This document shows positions 39,101-47,492 of a DNA stretch of 64,000 nucleotides, piece by piece; the first letter of the stretch is position 1, and each line of letters opens with the position of its first letter. The notes beneath the pieces were generated by a model that saw only the letters and a program-made list of their open reading frames with translations, was not told where the DNA came from and searched no databases. The stretch is from Bacteroidia bacterium. GTDB lineage: Bacteria; Bacteroidota; Bacteroidia; Flavobacteriales; Flavobacteriaceae. A program made the translations under genes and the position numbers. Location: assembly GCA_030427985.1 (NCBI GenBank), contig JAUIBH010000003.1:16689-80688 (forward strand), in the 5' to 3' direction.

Positions 39101-39570
39101 TGTTGACTGCAAGTTATACGGATCAAGGAACTGAAAAAGCTTTGCCCTTAACGGGTTCAGATGCCGTTGTTTTGGTACATAATGCCGTGAGTTTCCCTGA
39201 GGGTACACCAACAGATGGTATGCAGGCCTTATCTTTTGGTGGAAGAAACATGCAATTATTGAATTCGGCCAGTGGATGGTTGAAAATGGAGGATGTGGAC
39301 TTATCTGAGGTGAGTGGTGTAACGGCAATTATTGGTTGGCGAACTCCTCCTAATATACCGTACACTTTGGAACTTCGTTTAGGAGCTCCCGATGGTAAAG
39401 TGTTAGGAACCGGAAAATTGAATCCGAGTGACCTTTCTGGTCAAAGTGGTGCTATTTCCATACCGATAGAAAAAACTGCAGGTGTTCAAGAAGAACTGTA
39501 TTTAACCTATAAGGCAGAAGGAGAAAAGCCAAGTATTTTTACTGTGACACAACTGATGTTCAACTTTTAG
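36181..39570 (+). CDS. Multidomain lipoprotein: ThuA, glucose/sorbosone dehydrogenase, PKD, cytochrome c and C-terminal CBM-like region
   Basis: About 1129 aa; lipobox (LGLASC), ThuA (VLVFSKTAGYVHASIPAG...HAATDTEYDWGWY), sugar dehydrogenase (LRGKILRIKVNEDGSYDIPEGN), PKD (YLWDLGDGTTQETTEPTLTYTYSEAGSY), haem motif CKSCH. Confidence 0.93.
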   Translation: MRNLLVLTAAVLALGLASCSKKRSGSPKVLVFSKTAGYVHASIPAGAAAIQKLGSENGFEVDTTSNADFFTDDQLKEYSAIVFLSTTGNVLDYRQEAAFERYIQSGGGFVGIHAATDTEYDWGWYTKLVGAQFLNHPRGTPEADFIIKDKNHPSTEFFTDSIWHRTDELYNFKNLNDDVNVLVTVDESTYEGGQNGDHHPMAWYHDFDGGRAFYTAGGHTDENFSEELFLKHLLGGINYAIGENLELDYTKAKSQTPPEADRFSKVVLSKGQFFEPTEMTVLPNNDVLIAQRRGEILLFSDATQELSQVAFLDVYYTTLEAQGVNAEEGLLGLQKDPNYAENHWIYVYYSPTGDDWINRLSRFKYEDGVFDMDSEQIILEVDSQREICCHTGGSIAFGPDNLLYLSTGDNSTPFNERGVKYANNGYAPLNDLPGKEQYDARRSSGNTNDLRGKILRIKVNEDGSYDIPEGNLFPVGSEKTRPEIYTMGHRNPYRISVDIKRGYLYWGDIGPDARADSLQTRGPRGYDEMNQAREAGNYGWPMFIGNNFAYKKYDYATGESGRTFNPEKPINDSKNNTGLQELPPAKPAYAYYHYGDTQEFPEFGTGGRNAMAGPTYWSDLYPNGGGLPAYYDGKVIIYDWVRNWMKVVHLFEDGSINKMEPFASDIELSNLIDMEMGPDGRVYLLEYGSGWFSANPDSGLGYIEFNGGNRPPVIDSLTVNHDNGSLPLSVTATVAARDREGDTMSYLWDLGDGTTQETTEPTLTYTYSEAGSYKLNVTAKDSEGEAVSSSDQTIVAGNERPVVTIDLQQENTSFYVPGQPINYTVSVTDADGEVNEDNVYVSVEYRSGMDEVDMNLGHQQVSGAVMGKALTQSLDCKSCHKEKEASIGPNYLEVSEKYKTQRGSTNYLMAKIIGGGSGVWGEVVMPAHPNVTQLEARQITQYIQSLTGGANKKPSLPLEGSIKPEAKENSEVLLLTASYTDQGTEKALPLTGSDAVVLVHNAVSFPEGTPTDGMQALSFGGRNMQLLNSASGWLKMEDVDLSEVSGVTAIIGWRTPPNIPYTLELRLGAPDGKVLGTGKLNPSDLSGQSGAISIPIEKTAGVQEELYLTYKAEGEKPSIFTVTQLMFNF

Positions 39571-39592
39571 TTAAACAACAAGTAAGTATTAT

Positions 39593-39626
39593 AAAAAGGC
39601 CCCCGCTAAAAGTGGAGGCCTTTTTT
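39593..39626 (+). terminator. Rho-independent terminator
   Basis: AAAAAGGCC...GGCCTTTTTT hairpin 20 nt after the ThuA-family gene. Confidence 0.75.
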
Positions 39627-39639
39627 ATAAAGCAAGGAT

Positions 39640-39829
39640 TACATCTGTTCGATTTCTTTAATGGTCTACAAATGAAGATCTCCTGAAAATCGATTGTCGT
39701 TTTATTTTACAAAATCAACATTCAATGCTTGGAGTGAATCCAAGGCAATGGGAATGGTTTCTTTATTTTGACATGCGGTCAGGATGAAAAGGAAAGCAGG
39801 GAACGTTACTTTGTTAAGGAGTTTCTCAT
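39640..39829 (-). pseudogene. Decayed amidohydrolase fragment with internal deletion
   Basis: Minus strand reads KLLNKVTFPAFLFILTACQNKETIP-IALDSLQALNVDFVK*NDNRFSGDLHL*TIKEIEQ, matching two separated parts of the 34498..35919 protein, with two in-frame stops. Confidence 0.75.
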
Positions 39830-40401
39830 CTTTGGTTTCGGTATTTTATATTTTTGGACGCTAAGGTCACGATTTCGTGAATTCGTTTTTGTCGGGTTTC
39901 TTCCCGTTTGGCCTGATTGAGCCAATAGAGATAGCTTTTTCGTTGACTATGGGTGAAATTCTCAAAATTCTCAAAAGCGTTTTTATTCGCTTTCAATGCT
40001 TTTTGAAGTTCTTTTGGGACAACTCCGTTTTCCACATCGTCCAAAGCCTCCCATGAACCGTTCTTTTTGGCGACATTTATGGCCTCTAGGCCACTTTTAT
40101 GCATTAATCCATTGGATTTCAAATCTTTGATATGGTCTTTGTTGACCTTGCTCCAAACACTTTTAGATTTTCTGGGGCAAAAATATTGTCGTCGTTTGCC
40201 ATTGCCCAAGCTTTTTACCGTACTATCTATCCAGCCGAAACAAAGAGCCACGCGAACAGCTTCTTCCCATCGCATACTTTCTTTGTGATGCTCCACTTTA
40301 TAAAAAATAAGATGAATCCCGGTAGAAGTATCGTGGTTTTCATGGAGCCATGTGCGCCATTCGGCATCATTTTTAAAGTAATGTTCGGGAAGATGGTCCA
40401 C
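39826..40401 (-). CDS. YdeI/OmpD-associated family protein
   Basis: 191 aa; 'WRTWLHENHDTSTGIHLIFYKVEHHKESMRWEEAVRVALCFGWIDS' and 'FENFTHSQRKSYLYWLNQAKREETRQKRI'. Confidence 0.9.
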   Translation of the reverse strand: MDHLPEHYFKNDAEWRTWLHENHDTSTGIHLIFYKVEHHKESMRWEEAVRVALCFGWIDSTVKSLGNGKRRQYFCPRKSKSVWSKVNKDHIKDLKSNGLMHKSGLEAINVAKKNGSWEALDDVENGVVPKELQKALKANKNAFENFENFTHSQRKSYLYWLNQAKREETRQKRIHEIVTLASKNIKYRNQR

Positions 40402-40404
40402 AAA

Positions 40405-42018
40405 TCAGATTTTTTTGGTTTCTATGTAGAAGTTCTTGTCAAAAACTACTTTGCCACCATTCAATTTTTCGGTTTTCCATTCCGAGCTGGGAAAAAGCCA
40501 ATGTTCCTTTTCATCAAGAAAGATCCTAATAGGCATATCAAAATCCTCCACAATATCCACATAACGATACGTTATGGAATCCCCTTCAAGTTTGTACTCC
40601 AATTTGGGAATCATGGTAGTACGCAAATATTGGTTAAAGAAAGCAGATAGGTCCTTTCCCGTTTTTTCACTGAGATAATCCTCTATCTGCTTTGTGGTTA
40701 CGGTTTGGTGGTAGAAATCGGCATTCAACCCCCTAAGGATTTTTCGCCAAAGGTCATCATCTTCGATAAGTTGGCGTAAGGTGTGCAACATATTGGCACC
40801 CTTGTAGTACATATCCCCAGAACCACTGGTGTTGACATCATACGGACCAATAATGGGAACATCATTTTGGATATTGGATTTGGTACCGACCACGTATTCA
40901 GAAGAAGCTTTGGTTCCAAAATGATAATCCAAATAGAGGTTTTCAGAATAGGCCGTAAACCCTTCATGAACCCACATATCGGCAATATCTTTATAGGTGA
41001 TGTTGTTGGCAAACCACTCGTGACCCGCTTCATGGATGATGATAAAGTCAAACTGTAGTCCCCAGCCCGAGGCGGATAAATCCCTGCCCAAATATCCATT
41101 GGCGTATTGGTTTCCATAGGTGACGGAACTTTGGTGTTCCATCCCCAAATAGGGGACCTCCACAAGTTTAAACCCATCTTCATAAAAAGGGTAGGGGCCA
41201 AACCAGTACTCAAAGGCTTGGAGCATCATGGGTACTTGTATAAACTGTTCTTTGGCTTTTTCCAAATTTTCGGGAAGGACATAATAATCCAAATCCAATG
41301 TCCCTTTTTCACCTTCATATTTTTCACCAAAGTGCACATAATTACCAATGTTCACATTTACCCCATAATTATTGATGGGATTGGCAACAAACCAATGATA
41401 AGTCTTGTAATCCCCGTTCTCATCCACACCCTCCAATTTTCCGTTGGAAACATCCATCAAATCTTTGGGGACGGTAACATGGATACGCATGCTGTCTACC
41501 TCGTCATACATGTGGTCTTTGTTGGGCCACCAAACACTGGCACCCAACCCTTGGCAGGATGTTGCCACAAATGGATTGCCTTCCGAATCGGTTTTCCAAG
41601 AGAAACCACCATCCCAAGGTGCCCTAACTGCTTTTCTGGGATTTCCAGAATATTCAATTTTGATTTCGTTGAACGCTCCAGGCACTTGTTTTTTCTTCAA
41701 CTTGATAAAATGGGCTGCACCTTCGGAGGTAAACTTCAGTTTTTTTCCATCTTGGCTCACTGATGCAATTTGCATAGGTTCCTGCAAATCAATTTGAAGC
41801 ATATTCGATGCTTCCAAAACCTTATAGCGAACCACATTATGACCCGAAATAAACTCTTTTTCGGGTTCCACTTTAACATGGAGGTCGTAATAGTTCAAAT
41901 CCCACCATTCACGTTCCGGGGTGATACTGCCCCTTAAACTATCTTGACGGGTAAAGTTTTGGGCGGACATTGAACATAAGCCAAGCACCAGTGTAACTAG
42001 GGTAAATTGTTTTTTCAT
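40405..42018 (-). CDS. M1 family metallopeptidase
   Basis: 537 aa; HExxH motif (IIIHEAGHEWFANNI...HEGFTAYSENL) and 'GMEHQSSVTYGN'. Confidence 0.95.
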   Translation of the reverse strand: MKKQFTLVTLVLGLCSMSAQNFTRQDSLRGSITPEREWWDLNYYDLHVKVEPEKEFISGHNVVRYKVLEASNMLQIDLQEPMQIASVSQDGKKLKFTSEGAAHFIKLKKKQVPGAFNEIKIEYSGNPRKAVRAPWDGGFSWKTDSEGNPFVATSCQGLGASVWWPNKDHMYDEVDSMRIHVTVPKDLMDVSNGKLEGVDENGDYKTYHWFVANPINNYGVNVNIGNYVHFGEKYEGEKGTLDLDYYVLPENLEKAKEQFIQVPMMLQAFEYWFGPYPFYEDGFKLVEVPYLGMEHQSSVTYGNQYANGYLGRDLSASGWGLQFDFIIIHEAGHEWFANNITYKDIADMWVHEGFTAYSENLYLDYHFGTKASSEYVVGTKSNIQNDVPIIGPYDVNTSGSGDMYYKGANMLHTLRQLIEDDDLWRKILRGLNADFYHQTVTTKQIEDYLSEKTGKDLSAFFNQYLRTTMIPKLEYKLEGDSITYRYVDIVEDFDMPIRIFLDEKEHWLFPSSEWKTEKLNGGKVVFDKNFYIETKKI

Positions 42019-42032
42019 ATGTAATCAAAAAG

Positions 42033-42058
42033 ACTTCTCGACTGCGCTCGAAGTGACA
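42033..42058. repeat. Putative REP-like palindromic intergenic element
   Basis: ACTTCTCGACTGCGCTCGAAGTGACA: GC-rich imperfect palindrome in the gap between 40405..42018 and 42061..43395; resembles intergenic repeats of flavobacteria. Confidence 0.5.
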
Positions 42059-42060
42059 AA

Positions 42061-43395
42061 TTATCTAAAAACTTTGTTCGGGAAAACCACAGGACTTTCA
42101 TGGCCATCCTTGCCAACAGCAGCTACCCCAAAGAAATAGTTATCTATGACGATGCCTTTTAAGGTATGTTCGGTTATGTTGCCAACATATCTGAAATTGT
42201 CCCAAGTGGGAGAAGTGGTGTCCCTCCAATAAATTTTGTAACCCACGGCACCATCCACTTTACTCCATTTGAGCTTGGCGTAGGGTTCCACAACACCGCC
42301 TATTTCCACAGTTTTGGGGGCAGGTGGCCCCCAGGCTATGGAAGCCAGATTAATAGCGTTTACAGATGTCAGTTTTTTGGCATATTCAAAATTTACATGC
42401 TCCAACACATCACCATAGGCAATACCGTCTTCTACCCGAATATCTTGATGTTGTTGCGTATAGTTTTCATGCGCCTCCATGATTCGGATGCCGGCAAAAC
42501 CTGCATCATTAAAGGGTCTGTGATGTCCACCGCGTCCAAACCGGTCCAAACGATAAATGAGCATAGGGTTCATTTCAGGCATGTAGGTCTTGGTGGTTTT
42601 GTAAACATAGCGTGCCAATTGACGAGAAATGCCATCGACTTCACCGCCATAAAAACGACGGGCATTACGCTCTTCTTCGGTTTCGGTTGGAGGAACAGGT
42701 TCTGAGAAAATTCGGAAATCACGGTTACTTACAATCCCGTCAACCCCAGTAATGTTTCCAATCATATCGTTGTTCAGAATTCCAACAATGTCCCAATTGT
42801 TTTCTTTGGCATACGCGGCCAATCCTTTACCTCCGTAAAGTCCTTGTTCTTCCCCGGAAAGTCCAACAAAGATGATGCTGCTTTCAAAATTGTATTTGGA
42901 TAGTACTCGGGCGGCCTCAATGGTTCCGGCCATGCCACTGGCATTATCATTGGCGCCGGGAGAATCCGAGGTGAAGTTGTTAGGGTCACTCACTCGAGAA
43001 TCAATGTCTCCGCTCATAATGATAAACCGATTCGGGTATTTGGTGCCACGTTTAATGGCCACCACATTTACCACCCAAACATCCTTTACAATTCGGTCGT
43101 TATCGCCTTTTTTGATCAAATCTTTCTGGTAGAAAACCTCCAAGCAATCATTGCAAGCTGCTGAAATGGTTTCAAATTCCGATTTTATCCAACGCCGCGC
43201 TGCGCCAATACCCCGCGTCTGGGAAACTGTATCGCTTAAAGTGTGCCTAGTTCCAAAACTGACCAGTTTGGTCACATCTTTTTCAATACGTTCCGCAGAA
43301 ACGGAATTGATGATATCGTACAAACGAGTATCGGTTTGCGCTTGGAGCATGGGAATGCTCAAAAGGGTAAATAAGAGGATGTAAAATTTCTTCAT
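42061..43395 (-). CDS. M28 family metallopeptidase
   Basis: 444 aa; zinc-site motifs 'DSPGANDNASGMAGTIEAARVL', 'VGLSGEEQGLYGGKGLA', 'GRGGHHRPFNDAGFAGIRI'. Confidence 0.93.
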   Translation of the reverse strand: MKKFYILLFTLLSIPMLQAQTDTRLYDIINSVSAERIEKDVTKLVSFGTRHTLSDTVSQTRGIGAARRWIKSEFETISAACNDCLEVFYQKDLIKKGDNDRIVKDVWVVNVVAIKRGTKYPNRFIIMSGDIDSRVSDPNNFTSDSPGANDNASGMAGTIEAARVLSKYNFESSIIFVGLSGEEQGLYGGKGLAAYAKENNWDIVGILNNDMIGNITGVDGIVSNRDFRIFSEPVPPTETEEERNARRFYGGEVDGISRQLARYVYKTTKTYMPEMNPMLIYRLDRFGRGGHHRPFNDAGFAGIRIMEAHENYTQQHQDIRVEDGIAYGDVLEHVNFEYAKKLTSVNAINLASIAWGPPAPKTVEIGGVVEPYAKLKWSKVDGAVGYKIYWRDTTSPTWDNFRYVGNITEHTLKGIVIDNYFFGVAAVGKDGHESPVVFPNKVFR

Positions 43396-43406
43396 GGGGT
43401 ACTATA

Positions 43407-43910
43407 TTAATTTCCGATGAGTTCAATGAACAGTCCATCTGGATCTTGAATCAATATAAAGTTTCTGCCATCACCCAATTGTATGGGAGTATCTCCCAAG
43501 GTTTCAATGTTGTTTTCCTTGATGCGCTGCAACACAGCTTCGGTGGATTTAAGGTATATGGTGATATAGCGAAGCCCATTTTTATCTTGAATCACCTCGC
43601 CGGCTTCCTCCTTGGGATTGCCAAAGGATGCCAATTTGAATTCGGTGGAGTGGGGGTCATCCACGAGTTTTAGAATTTTGACATCATATGCACTACCTCC
43701 AGTCAGACCAGATCTTTTTCCGAAAGATTCATCAACGGTGAACCCTCCGGTTTCAACCATGCCTATAACATTGGTGTAGAAATCGTAAGAAGCGTCCATG
43801 TCCGATGCAATCATGGCCATGGAAATGGAAGGGTTTTCAACTTGGTTTTGAGCTTGACAAAAGCTTAATGCCAGCAGTAAAAAAATAGGGGTGATCAGAA
43901 GACGTTTCAT
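43407..43910 (-). CDS. VOC family (glyoxalase-like) secreted protein
   Basis: Signal peptide MKRLLITPIFLLLALSFCQA; 'DMDASYDFYTNVIGMVETG' and 'ILIQDPDGLFIELIG'. ATG at 43910 preferred over 43940. Confidence 0.88.
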   Translation of the reverse strand: MKRLLITPIFLLLALSFCQAQNQVENPSISMAMIASDMDASYDFYTNVIGMVETGGFTVDESFGKRSGLTGGSAYDVKILKLVDDPHSTEFKLASFGNPKEEAGEVIQDKNGLRYITIYLKSTEAVLQRIKENNIETLGDTPIQLGDGRNFILIQDPDGLFIELIGN

Positions 43911-43997
43911 TTTCTTATATGTTGAATTGTTAAATCGCATGAAAGTAGCAAAAAAGGGCCAAAGTAAAAACCCAATAGGTTGAATTGGACACCGAAT

Positions 43998-45182
43998 TCA
44001 ATCCACAAAGGTTACCCTCACTATTTTACCGTTTTCCACTTCATAAATAGCTACAGCACTAATTTTTTCACCATTTACAGTCACGTATTCTTCATCAATA
44101 ACCTTATTGCCAATGACAATCCTATTTTTGATTTCACAATACAAATCTGGAGTGCTTTTAAAAAAGGCATTGTAGCTTTCCCTCATTTTAGCTTTACCCT
44201 CCATAGTAAGCGTGTTGGGGAAGTCATATAATTTGATGTTATCCGCATAGGTATCCATAAATGCATCAATATCCCGCGCATTGTAGGCTTCAAGCTGTTT
44301 TTGTACAATAACCCGTGGCGATTCTTCGGCTACAAAGGCCAATCGGGTTCTGGAAGAGTTGACGGCAATTCGGGTAATATTATTGATTTCCTCTTGTTGA
44401 AAACGGATAATTGGGTCCCACGCCACCTCAGTCCGTGTGTCATACGTTAAAATGGATTTTTCTGAGCCTGTTACCAGCGTATTTTTGTCTAACCAACAAA
44501 CATCTTCCTCATTTTTATAAGTTTCGGTTATTTTTTTGGTGACTCCGGTTATAGGATTCAAGGATTTGATTTCCCAAGAGCTGTTTTCCTTGCTGATATA
44601 ACTGATCAAATCTGTTCCAGGAATTTTGTGAAGCGACCTTCCCACATTTCTTTGTGAGGTGTAATGGCCCTTTTCTTTTAAATTGATTACGACCAAATCC
44701 ATTCGGCTTCCGACCAAGACCGTCGAAACCAAAATATGGTCATTGAACCAAACGTGGTATCCAATTTTAAGATCTGAAATAGGGGCAGACTTTCCTGTTT
44801 TCAAGTCATATTGATATAAACGTTGTAACCCGTCCAAATCTAACCGAATAGCGGAAATGGCATTCTTTCCTGGAATTTTAAGGGGTGAATATTCACTTCC
44901 GATGGGGGTGTTGGTCACCCATGATGTGGTGCTGCCTTCATTGATGTTGAGCCGCAAGATGTCGGTCTGATCTTCTCGTGTGGAGGAAAATAGCACGGTA
45001 TCATCATCCCAAAATGAGGGTTGGTTGTCATACCCTTCATTGTTGGAGATGTTTTTTGGGTTGGATAAAATTGGATTTCCATGGTTTAGGCTAAGGTCAA
45101 AAAGATAGACCTCGGTATTTGCCTGCCCATTCATATGGAATGCTGTGAGCAGGCACAGGATCATAATTAGCCTAGATGTCAT
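43998..45182 (-). CDS. TolB-like beta-propeller protein with C-terminal NTF2/SnoaL-like domain
   Basis: 394 aa; propeller-like N-terminus (NNEGYDNQPSFWDDDTVLFSSTREDQTDI), C-terminal 'QLEAYNARDIDAFMDTYADNIKLYDFPNTLTMEGKAKMRE'. Confidence 0.75.
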   Translation of the reverse strand: MTSRLIMILCLLTAFHMNGQANTEVYLFDLSLNHGNPILSNPKNISNNEGYDNQPSFWDDDTVLFSSTREDQTDILRLNINEGSTTSWVTNTPIGSEYSPLKIPGKNAISAIRLDLDGLQRLYQYDLKTGKSAPISDLKIGYHVWFNDHILVSTVLVGSRMDLVVINLKEKGHYTSQRNVGRSLHKIPGTDLISYISKENSSWEIKSLNPITGVTKKITETYKNEEDVCWLDKNTLVTGSEKSILTYDTRTEVAWDPIIRFQQEEINNITRIAVNSSRTRLAFVAEESPRVIVQKQLEAYNARDIDAFMDTYADNIKLYDFPNTLTMEGKAKMRESYNAFFKSTPDLYCEIKNRIVIGNKVIDEEYVTVNGEKISAVAIYEVENGKIVRVTFVD

Positions 45183-47389
45183 GGTTTTGCAAACTGTTTT
45201 AAAAGTTCCCTTACCCGCTTGGTGTTTTCAACATGGTACTTTGCTTGGGTTTTTTTCAATCCAACTTTTACCGTAATGGCGGAGTCAGGAAGATCTTGAA
45301 ACATGAATTCATCGGTCCAGTCATCTCCAATGGCAAACACAAAATCGTAATCATCTTCATTTAGCATTCGCGTAGCGGCCCGTCCTTTGTTTACATTACT
45401 GCTCTTTACCTCCATGACCTTGTTTCCATTGAGCACGCTAATATCATCATTGCCGATCAAACTTGTCAACACGGTGTTCAATTCTGTGGCTCTTTTATCC
45501 CCAAAATCGGGATCGGTGTTTCTGTAATGCCACGCCAGGGAATAATTTTTTTCCTCAATAAAGGAGCCTGGGGTACGATCTACAAAAGATTCCAAAACTG
45601 GACGTATTTTTTCCATCCATTCTCCCTTTACTTTTTCAAGCATCTTAAAATCCTGGCCATTTTTTGATATCCACACGCCATGCTCTACAATCATGTTGTA
45701 TTTTTTGGGAAGAAACCATCGGCCAAAGGTCTGCTTATCCCTACCGCTAATTAAAAATAAAGTGGTGTTTTCCTGATTGTTCAGTTGGTCCAAAAGTTCA
45801 TACAACTCCTCATCAGGAGAAGCTTTTTGAGGGTCTTTGTGGAATCCGGACAGGGTACCGTCATAATCTAAGAACAGGAGCCGTTTAGAAGCATCGGCAT
45901 ATCTTTTGGTAATCTTTTTTAGGCGATCTTCTGTAATTTTTTGGGATATAAAGGCATGGCCCAGCTCCCTTTTTTGGTTCAGGGAGTTCATAAATTCGTT
46001 GGCCCAAACCTCAACGTTGTAGCGTTCTAAACGATTTTGCAGGAAGGTGTTTCGAGATATTTGCTCTTCCACGGGCATGTTGATGGCCTGTTTTAAGGTA
46101 TCGGCCTGTTGTTCAAAATTATTGGGATTGATCAAAAGGGCTTCGTTCATCTCATACGCAGAACCTGCCATTTCGCTTAAGATGAGGACTCCAGTCTTGT
46201 CTGTTCGTGTGGCGATGTACTCTTTGGCCACCAAATTCATTCCATCACGTAGTGGTGTCAGCCAGGCAATATCACTAAAAGTGTACAGGTCGATGAGATT
46301 TTCAAACGGTAGGGAGCGGTAAAAATACCAAATTGGTGTCCAGTTTACCGTTGAGAGTTCGCCGTTGATTCGCCCTACCAACTCGTCAATTTCCTTTTTC
46401 AACAATTGGTATTGGGGAACATTGGACCGTGATGGTACGGCAAGAATGATCAAGCGCACCTTTTCCTTATATTCAGGATATTTGTTCAGAAAATACTCAA
46501 AGGCATTGAGCCGTTTGGCAATACCCTTACTGTAATCAAGTCGATCTATGGAAAGAATCAACTTTGTGTCCGGTGCTGAGGCTTTATGACTGTCCAATCG
46601 TTTTTGCAGGTCGCTTTCATCGCCCTGCTTGTTTTGGTCATGGTGCATTGCAGCCTCCTTGAATTTTTTATAGTCGATTCCCATAGGGAACGAATCTACC
46701 TTAATGACCCTATTGTCCATAAAAATCTCATTGAAACTCACCTCAAGCCCCAAAAGCCTTCGAACTGAACTCAAAAAATGCCTTTCGTAATCATAGGTAT
46801 GAAAACCGATGAGGTCCGAACCCAACAATCCTTCCAAAATTTCTTCCCGCCAAGGAATGGTCCTAAAAATTTCATAAGAAGGAAACGGAATGTGCAAAAA
46901 GAATCCAATAGTGGTATTGGGACGTTTTTCCCGTACCATTTGTGGTACCAACATCAATTGGTAGTCGTGTACCCAAATGGTATCATCTTCACCCGAATTT
47001 TCAATAATAGCATCAGCAAATTTTTGATTTACAGACTTGTAGGTGTTCCAAAAGTCGAGCTCAAACTCTGAGTATTCCAAAAAATAATGAAAAAGGGGCC
47101 AAACGGTTCTGTTGCTGAAACCGTAATAGAAGCCATCGATTTCTTGGGCATTTAGCCCTACTTTGGAGCAGCCATTTTTTTTAAGGGCCTCGTCAATGTC
47201 ATCCTCAAGCTCCGGAGGAATATCTTCATCGGTAAGTCCAGACCATCCAATCCATAAACTTTCACCGCCACTGTGTACAGATTTCATGCCTGTGGCCAGA
47301 CCGCCAACACTTGGCACTGCATCAATGCTTCCATTATTAATTTGTAATTGAACGGGTAGTCGATTTGAGATTATGATAGTTTTGCCCAT
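45179..47389 (-). CDS. Bifunctional trehalose-6-phosphate synthase/phosphatase (OtsA-OtsB fusion)
   Basis: 736 aa; GT20 domain (WVHDYQLMLVPQMVREKRP, LRDGMNLVAKEYIA) plus HAD phosphatase (LLFLDYDGTLSGF, FAIGDDWTDEFMF). Confidence 0.96.
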   Translation of the reverse strand: MGKTIIISNRLPVQLQINNGSIDAVPSVGGLATGMKSVHSGGESLWIGWSGLTDEDIPPELEDDIDEALKKNGCSKVGLNAQEIDGFYYGFSNRTVWPLFHYFLEYSEFELDFWNTYKSVNQKFADAIIENSGEDDTIWVHDYQLMLVPQMVREKRPNTTIGFFLHIPFPSYEIFRTIPWREEILEGLLGSDLIGFHTYDYERHFLSSVRRLLGLEVSFNEIFMDNRVIKVDSFPMGIDYKKFKEAAMHHDQNKQGDESDLQKRLDSHKASAPDTKLILSIDRLDYSKGIAKRLNAFEYFLNKYPEYKEKVRLIILAVPSRSNVPQYQLLKKEIDELVGRINGELSTVNWTPIWYFYRSLPFENLIDLYTFSDIAWLTPLRDGMNLVAKEYIATRTDKTGVLILSEMAGSAYEMNEALLINPNNFEQQADTLKQAINMPVEEQISRNTFLQNRLERYNVEVWANEFMNSLNQKRELGHAFISQKITEDRLKKITKRYADASKRLLFLDYDGTLSGFHKDPQKASPDEELYELLDQLNNQENTTLFLISGRDKQTFGRWFLPKKYNMIVEHGVWISKNGQDFKMLEKVKGEWMEKIRPVLESFVDRTPGSFIEEKNYSLAWHYRNTDPDFGDKRATELNTVLTSLIGNDDISVLNGNKVMEVKSSNVNKGRAATRMLNEDDYDFVFAIGDDWTDEFMFQDLPDSAITVKVGLKKTQAKYHVENTKRVRELLKQFAKP

Positions 47390-47492
47390 AAAAGGATGCT
47401 TTTTGTCAGTTTTTAATTTTTTGTTTCTTTAAATTTCGGGAAATTCGAGCGCAAAACCAATTCATACTAACCCTTTTGAGGATAATTTATCT

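Noticed and set aside
41107-41763. 218-aa plus-strand ORF
   Set aside because: Antisense to the M1 metallopeptidase coding region; no recognisable domain.
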